Source: Thiotrichaceae bacterium UBA973 (GTDB lineage: Bacteria > Pseudomonadota > Gammaproteobacteria > Eutrophobiales > Eutrophobiaceae). Taken from it: DNA of 64,000 bases. The notes under the pieces are model-generated. The model made no database searches and was not told the DNA's origin. It saw nothing but the letters and a program-made list of their open reading frames with translations. Below are positions 17,089 to 26,378 of the stretch, piece after piece (within the stretch, counting starts at the first letter, position 1; every line of letters begins with the position of its first letter). The translations under genes were made by a program, and so were the position numbers. Location: NCBI GenBank assembly GCA_002292815.1, contig DBBX01000027.1, positions 80,949-144,948 on the forward strand, given 5' to 3'.

Positions 17089-18519
17089 TTAAAATGCTTT
17101 CAACTTTTTATAGCCATACAAGACTATCTTTAATAATTGCCAACCATTTCTAAATCTTTGTATTTGCGTATTACCATAACGCCGTTGTTTATAATTTATA
17201 GGAATTTCAACCATTTTCAAATTTAACTTCGAAGAACAAAACAATAGATCAAAATCACCAAAAGGATCATAGAATTTAAAATAGTCTCTTTCTTTCTTCA
17301 TCCTTATGTAATCTGATTTAGTCAATACTTTGGTACCACATAATGTATCCGTATACCTTTGATTCAAGAGCCAGGTAAACATTAATGAAAAACCCCAGTT
17401 TGCAATTAAATTTAAAAATCGCATCGCCTCTTCTTCCATAGGGTAAATGAGCCTACTCCCATTTATATATTCTCCTTTCCCCGAGGTTATTGCGTTCCAA
17501 AATTTATCGAGTTCCTCAGGTGGAACCGTAAGATCTCCATCAAGTATTATTAACACTTCACCTTGTGCATTATCAAATCCCATAAATGTTGCATCAGCTT
17601 TACCTTTACCTAATTGTCTCAATAGTTTGATGTTCGACTTAGGGTATTTACCTATCACTCGCTCTATTTCTTCATATGTCCCATCAGTGCTATGGCCCTC
17701 AACAAAGATAATTTCAATCTCTTCAGTAAATTGCGGAATTCGTTGTACTGCAGATTCAATATTACCCTTTTCATTTCGACAAGGAATTATAATTGAGCAG
17801 CTTTTGTTTTTAGGTAGAATCTGTTTAAGCGATCTTGCAATCACGTAATTTCTCAAACAAAAACGACGCACGATGGGGAGTGTCGCTATATATTTATTAA
17901 TTACATTTCCTAATCCTGCCATACGTAAGGGTAGTAATTGTCGCCAATCACAACCGACGATATCAAAATCAGCAAGTTCTAAAATATTAACAATATCACT
18001 TGTTGCCATGTAATTTTGTTCCACTTGTGGCATCTTCAAACCGATTATTTCGGCGAGTTTTAAGACCGGCTCCCAAAAGTACGTGTAATAGCTAATAATG
18101 ATTCTTGTTTCTCTGGTGCATAAGGGATGAAGCTGAAATAGTGTTTTTTGACAATCCACTAGTGAGCCAATGGTGTCGGAAAGAATTATAAAATCGAATT
18201 TTTCATCAATAATTTCAATTGCTTTTTTATTTTCAACATCTGCAACATAAAAGGTATGTTCAGGATGTTCCTTTCTCGCTATATCAATCGCCTTCTCACT
18301 GAAATCAATGCCCACACCCCGCGAAGGCTCAAGCGATGCAAGCAAGTCCCCATTACCACAACCTAAATCTAAAATCCTTGAGTTATTTGATACTAAAAAA
18401 GACAAATAACGTTGATCCTGTTGATGAAAAAATACGTTTTTCTGCTTCCATATTGTACGATCACAAGCATACTGATCGGCCATTCTTCTTATTTTGTCCT
18501 TACGCTTTAATTCACTCAT
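17089..18519 (-). CDS. SAM methyltransferase / GT2 glycosyltransferase fusion
   Basis: A 476-residue protein with two domains. Residues 1 to about 225 form a class I SAM methyltransferase (motif I ILDLGCGNGDLLASL, then GVGIDFSEKAI). From about 235 a GT2 domain starts with CSIIIPCRNEKGNIESAV, with EGHSTDGT, LGKGKADATFMGF, DGDLTVPPEELD and a C-terminal YKQRRYGNTQI typical of DPM-like GT2 enzymes. The ATG at 18519 is preferred over an upstream TTG. The fusion suggests that a sugar is both transferred and methylated, or that a lipid-linked sugar donor is made and modified. It lies between pilA and pilSR, which normally adjoin, so a pilus or surface-glycan role is possible. Confidence 0.82.
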   Translation of the reverse strand: MSELKRKDKIRRMADQYACDRTIWKQKNVFFHQQDQRYLSFLVSNNSRILDLGCGNGDLLASLEPSRGVGIDFSEKAIDIARKEHPEHTFYVADVENKKAIEIIDEKFDFIILSDTIGSLVDCQKTLFQLHPLCTRETRIIISYYTYFWEPVLKLAEIIGLKMPQVEQNYMATSDIVNILELADFDIVGCDWRQLLPLRMAGLGNVINKYIATLPIVRRFCLRNYVIARSLKQILPKNKSCSIIIPCRNEKGNIESAVQRIPQFTEEIEIIFVEGHSTDGTYEEIERVIGKYPKSNIKLLRQLGKGKADATFMGFDNAQGEVLIILDGDLTVPPEELDKFWNAITSGKGEYINGSRLIYPMEEEAMRFLNLIANWGFSLMFTWLLNQRYTDTLCGTKVLTKSDYIRMKKERDYFKFYDPFGDFDLLFCSSKLNLKMVEIPINYKQRRYGNTQIQRFRNGWQLLKIVLYGYKKLKAF

Positions 18520-18619
18520 GATAAACAAAAATCTTCATATAATATTTAAGACATAGACTAAATGATTATGGTCGTTAATACGTCTTACTTAATTTGTATA
18601 ACATTTATTGTTGGCCTAA

Positions 18620-19366
18620 CTATTTCTTTTCTAGAACTATAAGCATTCTCGTAGCAAAGACGCGAGGCAAACAAGCACATAGCCGATCTATTATCTGCAT
18701 TAAAGCAAAAAATCTTGATGGATATAATTGCGTTCCTGTATAGCCTCCACTAGCAACATAAGAAATAGCTGGTATTTTAATAATTTTTAGTGCATTCCAA
18801 TTTTTTTTAATTCTTATACATTTTTCCCAACAAAATATTCTGCTTGCATTACCTTGCGCTGCGTAATATTGCTGATCAAATGTCAATGATTGTGAAGCAC
18901 TATTCCACTCAATTTTATTATTTAATCTCAATGGTTCTGGATGAAAAAAACCATAGACTAATAACCCCAATAAACTTAGATGCGGCTCGAAAATTAATAA
19001 CCTCCCAGATTCCATGAGCACCCTATTGAATTCTTTTAAGGCATCTCCGGGATATTTTAAATGGTGAAAAACGTCAAACAATATCAAGTTGGATATTGAG
19101 TTATCCTGGTAAGATAAATTATATGCGTTCTCCATACCATCTATATAACTACTATCATGCTGATCAGTGCATATACATTCAGGAATAATTTCCTTTATTT
19201 TCCCTATGCCTGAACCCAGCTCAACTATTTTCCCTGTATTATTTAAAACAAGGTTTTGTTTTATTAATATATAAAAGTCTCTGTATATCTTCCGAAGCAA
19301 TAACTTCTCATTCCATATTTTGTTATGCTTATTCAACAACGAAATGTTTTCATTTGTTTCACTCAT
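18620..19366 (-). CDS. Class I SAM-dependent methyltransferase
   Basis: A 248-residue protein with motif I in GKIVELGSGIGKIKEI, an acidic motif II region (CTDQHDSSYIDG), and a later SNLILFDVFHHLKYPGDALK, the post-I pattern of UbiE/Methyltransf_11 enzymes. The C-terminal part is rich in aromatic residues and leucines. Its substrate is unknown. The position between the methyltransferase-GT2 fusion and pilR suggests a small-molecule or glycan acceptor. The gene ends about 100 bp before the fusion gene starts and is on the same strand, so the two may be co-transcribed. Confidence 0.8.
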   Translation of the reverse strand: MSETNENISLLNKHNKIWNEKLLLRKIYRDFYILIKQNLVLNNTGKIVELGSGIGKIKEIIPECICTDQHDSSYIDGMENAYNLSYQDNSISNLILFDVFHHLKYPGDALKEFNRVLMESGRLLIFEPHLSLLGLLVYGFFHPEPLRLNNKIEWNSASQSLTFDQQYYAAQGNASRIFCWEKCIRIKKNWNALKIIKIPAISYVASGGYTGTQLYPSRFFALMQIIDRLCACLPRVFATRMLIVLEKK

Positions 19367-19418
19367 ATAAAACTTTTCAACACATTATTATGTCGTGCTT
19401 TTTTGTATTGTCGAAACA

Positions 19419-20726
19419 TCAATTGAGACCTAATTTCTCAAGTCGATAACGTAATGCGCGAAAACTGATTCCCAGTAATTTCGCTGCTGCTGTTTTATTC
19501 CATCGTGTTTTTTCCAAGGCCTCAATGATTTTCTGTTTTTCTATATCATCCAACACTGAATCCAGAGCAGCGTTGTTTGATACTACTTTTTTGACAGGTT
19601 CTGAAAGCTGAATATCTTCTAAGCTGATAATATTATTACTGCATAATGTTACTGCACGTTCAAGTATGTTCTCCAATTCCCTGACATTTCCTGGAAATTG
19701 ATATGACTCAAGTAATTTTTTCACATCATCACTTAATTCCTGCTTTTTATTGCCTGAAACCTGAACCATTGCGTCAAGAATATGATCGGCAAGCAATAAG
19801 ATATCATTTGTTCTTTCTCTTAATGGCGGAATTTTTAATTCGATGACATTAATTCTGTAAAACAAATCCTGACGAAACATTTTTTGTTTAACGCGCTCAG
19901 ACAAATCGTAGTTCGTCGCACTTAGTATTCTAACATCCACTTTTATTTCGTTCTGAGAACCAACAGGTCGGATCACCTTTTCCTGAATCGCGCGAAGTAA
20001 TTTAACCTGCATATGTTGTGGTAGTTCAGCAATTTCATCAAGAAATAGTGTCCCCCCGTCTGCAGCTTGAAAAAGGCCCCCTTTATCAGTCAACGCACCA
20101 GTAAAACTCCCTTTTTTATGCCCAAATAATTCACTCTCCATTAAATCGGATGGAATCGCGCCACAATTGATTGGAATAAAGGGTTTATCCGCGCGAGGTC
20201 CATAATCATGAATCATATTGGCAACTAATTCTTTACCCGTTCCTGATTCACCACTGATATAGATCGGGGCTTGACTGTGAGCAACTTTTTCAATCTTCTT
20301 TTGTAAATCTTGCATTACCTTACTAACACCAATGATCATTTGTTTTTTTGTATCTTTTTTTAATCTTGCTTTTAATGCACTTTGCACTACTGTTCTTAAT
20401 GTATTCAGATCGATTGGTTTTGTTAAAAAATCAAATGCGCCATACTTCAATGCTTGAATAGCACTATCCATGCTCCCATGCGCGGTAATTACAGCAATAG
20501 GGATTTGCGGAAAGTTCATCTGCATTTCATCAACAAATTCTACACCGTCTCCATCAGGTAATTTCATATCTGTTAAACACAGGTCAAACTTATGCTGGCT
20601 TAATAGAGTCCTCGCCACTGCCAGATCCTCCGCACAATAACTGTCGATGTTCATTCGTTTCAGAGTTATCCCCAATAATTCTCGAATATCAGGTTCGTCA
20701 TCTATAATTAATACAAGTTGCGGCAT
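19419..20726 (-). CDS. pilR: Sigma-54-dependent response regulator PilR
   Basis: A 435-residue NtrC-family regulator. The receiver domain has the phosphoacceptor D53 in LTDMKLPDGDG and the conserved lysine in LTKPID. The AAA+ domain has Walker A GESGTGKE, the sigma-54 contact loop as GSFTGA (a common variant of GAFTGA), and Walker B TLFLDEIAEL. A Fis-type helix-turn-helix ends the protein (NKTAAAKLLGISFRALRYRL). It starts 2 bp after pilS ends. It is named PilR because of pilS, the nearby pilA with its sigma-54 promoter, and the architecture. It would activate pilA when phosphorylated by PilS. Confidence 0.9.
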   Translation of the reverse strand: MPQLVLIIDDEPDIRELLGITLKRMNIDSYCAEDLAVARTLLSQHKFDLCLTDMKLPDGDGVEFVDEMQMNFPQIPIAVITAHGSMDSAIQALKYGAFDFLTKPIDLNTLRTVVQSALKARLKKDTKKQMIIGVSKVMQDLQKKIEKVAHSQAPIYISGESGTGKELVANMIHDYGPRADKPFIPINCGAIPSDLMESELFGHKKGSFTGALTDKGGLFQAADGGTLFLDEIAELPQHMQVKLLRAIQEKVIRPVGSQNEIKVDVRILSATNYDLSERVKQKMFRQDLFYRINVIELKIPPLRERTNDILLLADHILDAMVQVSGNKKQELSDDVKKLLESYQFPGNVRELENILERAVTLCSNNIISLEDIQLSEPVKKVVSNNAALDSVLDDIEKQKIIEALEKTRWNKTAAAKLLGISFRALRYRLEKLGLN

Positions 20727-20728
20727 TC

Positions 20729-22348
20729 CTATTCCAACTCTTCCGATTTATTGATAGGCATAAAACTCACTCTAAATATTGTTCCTTTAGTTGATGTTGT
20801 ATGAAGAATTAGAGTTGCTTGATTTGCCTCGCAAAGTTCACGCGCCAGATACAAACCTAATCCAGAACCTTTTGTTTCAGTTGTGAAAAATGGTTCAAAC
20901 AATTGTTCCTTAATTTCATTTGATATACCCATGCCATAATCAATAATATCGATGTATGGTCTTTGTGAGTCATCACCGACATCACACAACAATGTCACAA
21001 TTGGAATACCCCTACTATAGCGTTTAGCATTTTCGCATAGATTCCATAATACTTGGTATAATTGAGAAGGATCCATCCTCACAAATATATCATTCTTATT
21101 TTCTTCCAGGCGCACACAGTTCTTAGGCAATTCACATCCTGTTGCAAACTCGTCAATAAACTTAATCAACCACGGGATTAAAGCGAACTCTTCAGATGTT
21201 GTTTTTTCTCTGCGACTAATACTTAAAACATTCTCTATTATATTATTTATACGAAGTGAATGGTCGTTAATTATTTCGGTTAACCGTAGGTCTTCAACTG
21301 TAAGAGATTCAGATTCACATAATAATTGACTAGCATGATTAATTGCACCTAATGGATTTCTGACTTCATGCGCGATACTTGCAGTAAGTCTACCAAGTGA
21401 AGCAAGCTTTAAATGCTGCGCACGTTGTTTCACTCGAGAAAAGTTTTCAATAAAAATTAAAACTTGATAACTTGATTCTAATGTTAACTTTATAAATGAG
21501 ACTTGAAGTTCAACTTCACCTTCATCAAATTTAATAATAATATTCTGTTTATCACTATTTTGGAGCCAGACATCAAGATGTTCTTTTATATAAAAACTAA
21601 TGAAATATGAAGCTTTGTTAGTGCTTTCGCCATGTTGTCCAATTAAATGCTTTGCAGATTTATTTATTAACAAGATATTCATGTCGCGATCCAATACCAT
21701 GATCCCGGACCGCATCCTCTGGACAATATGTTCATTTAGTTTCGCAAGCTCATTTATTTCAATTGCTTGCAACTCTGCTAATGCTTCAGTTTCTTTTACT
21801 TTGGTAGCAAGTAAATTGCCAATAATAGCTATTATAAAAAACGTAGCACCTAGAATTCCTGCATGGGTGTAATTTACCGAATAATAAAATTCAAAAAACT
21901 GAAGATAAACTTCATGCCCAAGCACGAAAAAAGTTGCGATAGCAGCAAACAGGATTGCTATTTTTCCTACTCGAAGAAGACTGCCTCCGGCAACAGCAAT
22001 TGCAATCAACAACCCAAAACCGCTGCTAAGCCCATTACTTGAATACATCAACAAACTCAACATGATGATGTCTATCAAGACATGGAATGCAACCTGAAGA
22101 TTAAACCTTGGAAATTCACATCGAATAAAATAACTAAAAACTATAGCTATCAATAAATAGCTATGACATGCGATAGAAAACAGTTCCTCATCAAGACTAC
22201 CCAGTGGTTGGGGTAAGCGACCGATATAGACTAAAAGCAGAAATAATCCTGAAAGTAATATCCGATAATAATTAAAATAGGCTAGTGCTTGCCAATTTAT
22301 GGAATCTTGATCATACGAAACCGATGCTTTTTTATTAAAATTTTCCAT
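20729..22348 (-). CDS. pilS: Sensor histidine kinase PilS
   Basis: A 539-residue kinase with six hydrophobic segments near residues 25-180, a PAS-like region (about 205-305), the phosphoacceptor H327 in SIAHEVRNPLGAI, and an ATPase domain (NLCENAKRYS, DYGMGI, GSGLGLYLARELCE). This six-helix PAS-HisKA-HATPase layout is that of PilS, which senses pilin levels in the inner membrane. The ATG at 22348 is preferred over the TTG at 22351. The sigma-54-type regulator gene follows 2 bp downstream, so the pair forms one operon. Confidence 0.9.
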   Translation of the reverse strand: MENFNKKASVSYDQDSINWQALAYFNYYRILLSGLFLLLVYIGRLPQPLGSLDEELFSIACHSYLLIAIVFSYFIRCEFPRFNLQVAFHVLIDIIMLSLLMYSSNGLSSGFGLLIAIAVAGGSLLRVGKIAILFAAIATFFVLGHEVYLQFFEFYYSVNYTHAGILGATFFIIAIIGNLLATKVKETEALAELQAIEINELAKLNEHIVQRMRSGIMVLDRDMNILLINKSAKHLIGQHGESTNKASYFISFYIKEHLDVWLQNSDKQNIIIKFDEGEVELQVSFIKLTLESSYQVLIFIENFSRVKQRAQHLKLASLGRLTASIAHEVRNPLGAINHASQLLCESESLTVEDLRLTEIINDHSLRINNIIENVLSISRREKTTSEEFALIPWLIKFIDEFATGCELPKNCVRLEENKNDIFVRMDPSQLYQVLWNLCENAKRYSRGIPIVTLLCDVGDDSQRPYIDIIDYGMGISNEIKEQLFEPFFTTETKGSGLGLYLARELCEANQATLILHTTSTKGTIFRVSFMPINKSEELE

Positions 22349-22372
22349 CAAGTATTATAGATTATTTTTATT

Positions 22373-22387
22373 TGGCACGTTTATTGT
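22373..22387 (+). promoter_or_regulatory. Sigma-54-like element upstream of sucC
   Basis: TGGCACGTTTATTGT matches the sigma-54 consensus TGGCACG-N4-TTGC at every fixed position except the last C of the -12 GC, which is T. It points towards sucC, about 200 bp upstream. The -12 mismatch makes activity uncertain, and chance occurrence is possible. Confidence 0.3.
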
Positions 22388-22529
22388 GGCCTATATTTTA
22401 ATGTCGAAACTATAGGTCGAATAATATAAGATTATGGATAATTGATGGCTTAATAAATGACTATGACGATTAAATTCATTAAAAATGCACCATAATTGAT
22501 TAAATTTGTTGAATACAACGACTATTTTT

Positions 22530-22550
22530 TAAGAAATAACACATTTCTTA
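22530..22550. repeat. Inverted repeat in the sucC leader
   Basis: Arms TAAGAAAT and ATTTCTTA are separated by AACAC, 37 bp before the sucC ATG. It could be an operator or a leader hairpin. No protein partner is suggested by the neighbours. Confidence 0.35.
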
Positions 22551-22587
22551 CAACATTATCTCAATCTATCACTGTTAAGGACATAAC

Positions 22588-23757
22588 ATGAACCTACACG
22601 AATATCAGGCTAAAAAACTATTCGATGACTATGGCATACCCACCCCGTCAGGCAAATCAGCACAAAGTGTTGCTGAGGCAAAACAATGCGCATCAGAGCT
22701 AGGTGGTGATGGCTGGATAGTCAAGGCTCAGGTTCATGCTGGCGGGCGAGGCAAGGCGGGCGGCGTAAAAATTGCAAAAGGAGAAGAGGAATTGGAGTCT
22801 ATTGTCGATTCATTACTTGGTTCTCAGTTAGTCACGAAACAATCCGCACCTCATGGACAGCCTGTTAACAGAGTCTTAATTGCATCACTTTCTGATATCG
22901 CCTCTGAGCTATATCTCGGCTTAGTCGTCGACCGTGCTAGTCGAAGAGTCGCCATTATGGCATCAACAGAAGGTGGAATGGACATTGAAGAAGTAGCCGC
23001 CACTCAACCGGAAAAGATTATAAGCGTTATTGTCGATCCCGTGCTTGGGCTGCAAGGTCATCAATCTCGTCGGATCGGCTTTGCGCTAGGTTTTGATAAT
23101 AATCAGAGAAAGCAGTTGACCTCTATATTGCAAGGCTTGTACAAATTATTTACCGAAAATGATCTGAGCCTAGTTGAAATCAACCCACTCATTATTAACA
23201 AAGAAGGCAATTTAGTCGCCATCGATGCAAAGGTGGGGATAGATGACAATGCCCTCTTTAGGCACCCCAAACTTGAAGAGCTACGAGATCCAACTCAAGA
23301 AGATGAAAAAGAAAATATCGCAAGGCAGTTTGATCTTAACTATATCACTCTGGATGGCAACATTGCCTGCATGGTCAATGGTGCTGGCTTAGCAATGGCA
23401 ACGATGGATATTATTCAACTACACGGCGGCAAACCTGCAAACTTTCTTGATGTCGGCGGCGGCGCAACTGCAGAGAGAGTTGCGGAAGCATTCAAGTTAA
23501 TTGTCTCTGACAAAAATGTAGAAGCTATATTAGTCAATATCTTTGGCGGTATCGTCCGCTGTGATTTGATTGCAGAAGGAATTATTCAAGCGGTAAAAGA
23601 AGTAGGCGTTGATGTGCCCGTAGTCGTTAGATTAGAAGGTACCAATGTAAACGAAGGTAAAGCCGCTCTCGCAAAAAGTGGACTTGACTTACTTGCAGCA
23701 GAGGATCTCTCTGATGCTGCCCAAAAGGCAGTTGCTGCTGTTGGAGGAGCAAAATAA
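22588..23757 (+). CDS. sucC: Succinate-CoA ligase, beta subunit
   Basis: A 389-residue subunit of the TCA cycle enzyme that converts succinyl-CoA to succinate with formation of ATP (or GTP). The N-terminal ATP-grasp domain opens MNLHEYQAKKLFDDYG and has AQVHAGGRGKAGG. The CoA-ligase domain has NGAGLAMATMDIIQLHGGK and NIFGGIVRCDLIAEG. The length equals the bacterial norm. AAGGA lies 6 bases before the ATG, and the stop overlaps the sucD start (TAATG), so translation is coupled. No sucAB genes are beside it. Confidence 0.97.
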   Translation: MNLHEYQAKKLFDDYGIPTPSGKSAQSVAEAKQCASELGGDGWIVKAQVHAGGRGKAGGVKIAKGEEELESIVDSLLGSQLVTKQSAPHGQPVNRVLIASLSDIASELYLGLVVDRASRRVAIMASTEGGMDIEEVAATQPEKIISVIVDPVLGLQGHQSRRIGFALGFDNNQRKQLTSILQGLYKLFTENDLSLVEINPLIINKEGNLVAIDAKVGIDDNALFRHPKLEELRDPTQEDEKENIARQFDLNYITLDGNIACMVNGAGLAMATMDIIQLHGGKPANFLDVGGGATAERVAEAFKLIVSDKNVEAILVNIFGGIVRCDLIAEGIIQAVKEVGVDVPVVVRLEGTNVNEGKAALAKSGLDLLAAEDLSDAAQKAVAAVGGAK

Positions 23758-24629
23758 TGGCAATTTTAATCGACAAAAACACTAAAGTAATTGTGCAAGG
23801 TTTTACCGGTCGTCAAGGTACATTCCATTCAGAACAAGCCATTGAATACGGAACACAACTAGTTGGTGGCGTTACTCCTGGGAAGGGTGGTGAAAAACAT
23901 CTGAACAAGCCTGTGTTTGATACGGTTACAGACGCAGTAAATGAAACTGGGGCTAATGCAAGCATGATTATGGTACCGCCTGCATTCGCAGCAGAAGCGA
24001 TAACAGAAGCTGCAGAAGCCGGAATTAATATCATCGTCTGTATCACTGAAGGCATACCAGTATTAGACATGGTTAAGGCAAGAGCTTATGTTGACCAATT
24101 TCCAGAGATAAGACTTGTTGGGCCTAACTGTCCCGGCGTCATTACGCCTGGCCAATGCAAGATAGGCATAATGCCAGGCAGTATTCATAAAGTTGGCAGT
24201 ATCGGCGTAGTTTCACGCTCAGGAACACTGACCTACGAAGCGGTTCATCAAACCACAATGAACGGACTTGGACAAAGTACTTGTGTGGGTATTGGCGGCG
24301 ATCCTATTAATGGCACGAACTTCATTGATTGCTTGGCGTTATTTCAAGAAGATCCTGATACGAAAGGTATCATAATGGTTGGTGAGATAGGTGGCACAGC
24401 AGAAGAAGAAGCAGCACAGTTTATTAAGGATAATGTTACTAAACCTGTCGTTGGCTACATCGCTGGCGTCACTGCCCCGCCCGGAAAAAGAATGGGCCAT
24501 GCTGGCGCTATTATTTCAGGAGGGAAAGGGACTGCCGATGATAAATTTGCCGCTCTTGATGAAGCAAATGTTAAAACTGTTCGCTCACCAAGTGAACTAG
24601 GAACTGCCATTGCATCCATAATGCCCTAG
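23757..24629 (+). CDS. sucD: Succinate-CoA ligase, alpha subunit
   Basis: A 290-residue partner of SucC. It carries the CoA-binding Rossmann domain (VIVQGFTGRQGTFHSEQAI) and the active-site histidine that becomes phosphorylated, in KRMGHAGAIISGGKGTA. GPNCPGVITPG and SRSGTLTYEAV are further family motifs. It shares one base with sucC. A hairpin follows 45 bp after its stop, which probably ends the sucCD transcript. Confidence 0.97.
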   Translation: MAILIDKNTKVIVQGFTGRQGTFHSEQAIEYGTQLVGGVTPGKGGEKHLNKPVFDTVTDAVNETGANASMIMVPPAFAAEAITEAAEAGINIIVCITEGIPVLDMVKARAYVDQFPEIRLVGPNCPGVITPGQCKIGIMPGSIHKVGSIGVVSRSGTLTYEAVHQTTMNGLGQSTCVGIGGDPINGTNFIDCLALFQEDPDTKGIIMVGEIGGTAEEEAAQFIKDNVTKPVVGYIAGVTAPPGKRMGHAGAIISGGKGTADDKFAALDEANVKTVRSPSELGTAIASIMP

Positions 24630-24674
24630 CCTTTTATCAAGGATTAATATATCTACCCTAAACTTGAACACATC

Positions 24675-24709
24675 TTTTATCTGCTTGTTATTTTAACAAG
24701 CAGATAAAA
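24675..24709 (+). terminator. Stem-loop after sucD
   Basis: A perfect 16-bp stem (TTTTATCTGCTTGTTA and its complement) has a 3-base TTT loop. It lies 45 bp after sucD and 34 bp before nadE. The downstream T-run is weak (TCAGTTT), so it may act as a terminator or as a 3' stability element. Confidence 0.6.
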
Positions 24710-24743
24710 TCAGTTTCTAGGCTTTTAGTTAGATCATGAAAAC

Positions 24744-26378
24744 ATGTCTGCAAATCAACTGCATATTATACTAGCTCAATTAAACCTTACCGTTGGCGAT
24801 CTTGAGGGTAATACAAAAAAAATAATTGCGTCTATAGATACTGCTTGTTCAACTTATAACGCTGACATAATTATTTTCCCAGAACTCACTATTAGTTCTT
24901 ACCCGCCAGAAGATTTACTATTAAGACCTGCTTTCCTAGACACTACGAGAAAAGCACTAGATGAAATTATAACTGCTACAAATAACATTCATGTACTAAT
25001 CGGTTATCCCTGTTTACATGAAGGTGAGCTATACAATGCTTGCAGCCTTATTAAAAACAAAAAAATATTACAAACCTATTTCAAACAAAACTTGCCGAAC
25101 TACGGTGTGTTCGATGAAAAACGTTATTTCAAGAAAGGAACCGAACATTGCTTGTTTGACATTAATGGTATTAAAGCAGCAATAAGTATCTGCGAAGATG
25201 TCTGGGTACCAGAGTTCACTCAAGAGATTGCAGCCGCAGGAGCGCAACTTTTATTTAATATGAATGCATCGCCCTATCATAAAAACAAGTTATCACAACG
25301 AGAAGAAATAATTTCAAAACAAGCTTTGAACTCAGGTTTGTATATCGTCTATACCAACCTAGTAGGCGGCCAAGACGAACTCGTGTTTGATGGCAACTCA
25401 ATGATTATTGATAATCATGGCAAACGTATTTTCCATGCACCACAATTTATAGAAGGCTTATACAGTACTACATTAGATTTAGAGTGCCCGAATAATCATA
25501 AACTAAATAATGTATATACTGCGCCATCAAACGAGGAAGAGAATATATACAACGCACTTGTCCTTGGCGTAAAAGATTACGTAAGAAAGAATAACTTTAA
25601 AGGAGCGCTTATTGGTCTATCAGGCGGAATCGATTCAGCACTCACTCTCAGCATTGCTGTCGATGCTTTAGGATCTAAAAATGTTGAAGTATTGATTATG
25701 CCTTCGCGCTATACCGCAGACATGAGTAATGAAGATGCCTGTCTACAAGCAAAAATGCTTAATGTTGATTATGAAATAATTTCTATTGAACAACCTTTTG
25801 AAGCTTTGCTAAAAGCACTAGAACCTCGTTTTAAAGATTTACCTACCGACACTACAGAAGAAAATATTCAGGCCCGTTGTAGAGGCATTTTACTCATGGC
25901 GGTTTCCAATAAAAGTGGAAAGATAGTTTTAACAACCGGAAACAAAAGTGAAATGGCTGTTGGTTATGCCACGCTCTATGGTGATATGGCGGGCGGCTAT
26001 GCGCCACTCAAAGACGTATGGAAAACGCTGGTCTACCGACTCGCAAAATGGCGTAATACGCAACAAGCTGTAATACCAGAAAGAGTCATCGATAGACCCC
26101 CTACAGCCGAGCTACGTCATGATCAACTGGATCAAGACTCACTGCCTGATTATGAGATTCTGGATCCTATTCTTGAGCAATATATAGAGCTTGATAGGCA
26201 TCCGAAAAAAATTATTGCCGCAGGCTATGATGCAGACGCTGTATATAAACTTATTGCTCTGGTAGATAGAAATGAATATAAGCGTAGACAAGCAGCGCCA
26301 GGAGTCAGAATAACTGAAAGGGCTTTTGGCAGAGATCGCCGTTATCCTATTAGTTCGGGTTATACAGAAAATAAATGA
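24744..26378 (+). CDS. nadE: Glutamine-dependent NAD+ synthetase
   Basis: A 544-residue enzyme that turns deamido-NAD into NAD with glutamine-derived ammonia, the last step of NAD synthesis. The N-terminal nitrilase-type glutaminase domain has the Glu in FPELTISSYPPEDLL, the Lys in FKQNLPNYGVFDEKR and the nucleophile Cys in SICEDVW. The C-terminal synthetase domain has the PP-loop GLSGGIDSALTLS and TGNKSEMAVGYATLYGD. The start gives the usual family length. The stop is immediately followed by the stop of the convergent bamD. Confidence 0.96.
   Translation: MSANQLHIILAQLNLTVGDLEGNTKKIIASIDTACSTYNADIIIFPELTISSYPPEDLLLRPAFLDTTRKALDEIITATNNIHVLIGYPCLHEGELYNACSLIKNKKILQTYFKQNLPNYGVFDEKRYFKKGTEHCLFDINGIKAAISICEDVWVPEFTQEIAAAGAQLLFNMNASPYHKNKLSQREEIISKQALNSGLYIVYTNLVGGQDELVFDGNSMIIDNHGKRIFHAPQFIEGLYSTTLDLECPNNHKLNNVYTAPSNEEENIYNALVLGVKDYVRKNNFKGALIGLSGGIDSALTLSIAVDALGSKNVEVLIMPSRYTADMSNEDACLQAKMLNVDYEIISIEQPFEALLKALEPRFKDLPTDTTEENIQARCRGILLMAVSNKSGKIVLTTGNKSEMAVGYATLYGDMAGGYAPLKDVWKTLVYRLAKWRNTQQAVIPERVIDRPPTAELRHDQLDQDSLPDYEILDPILEQYIELDRHPKKIIAAGYDADAVYKLIALVDRNEYKRRQAAPGVRITERAFGRDRRYPISSGYTENK

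Noticed and set aside
17447..17848. Open frame of 133 codons on the plus strand
   Set aside because: It is antisense to the GT2 half of the methyltransferase fusion, where all catalytic motifs are readable on the other strand.
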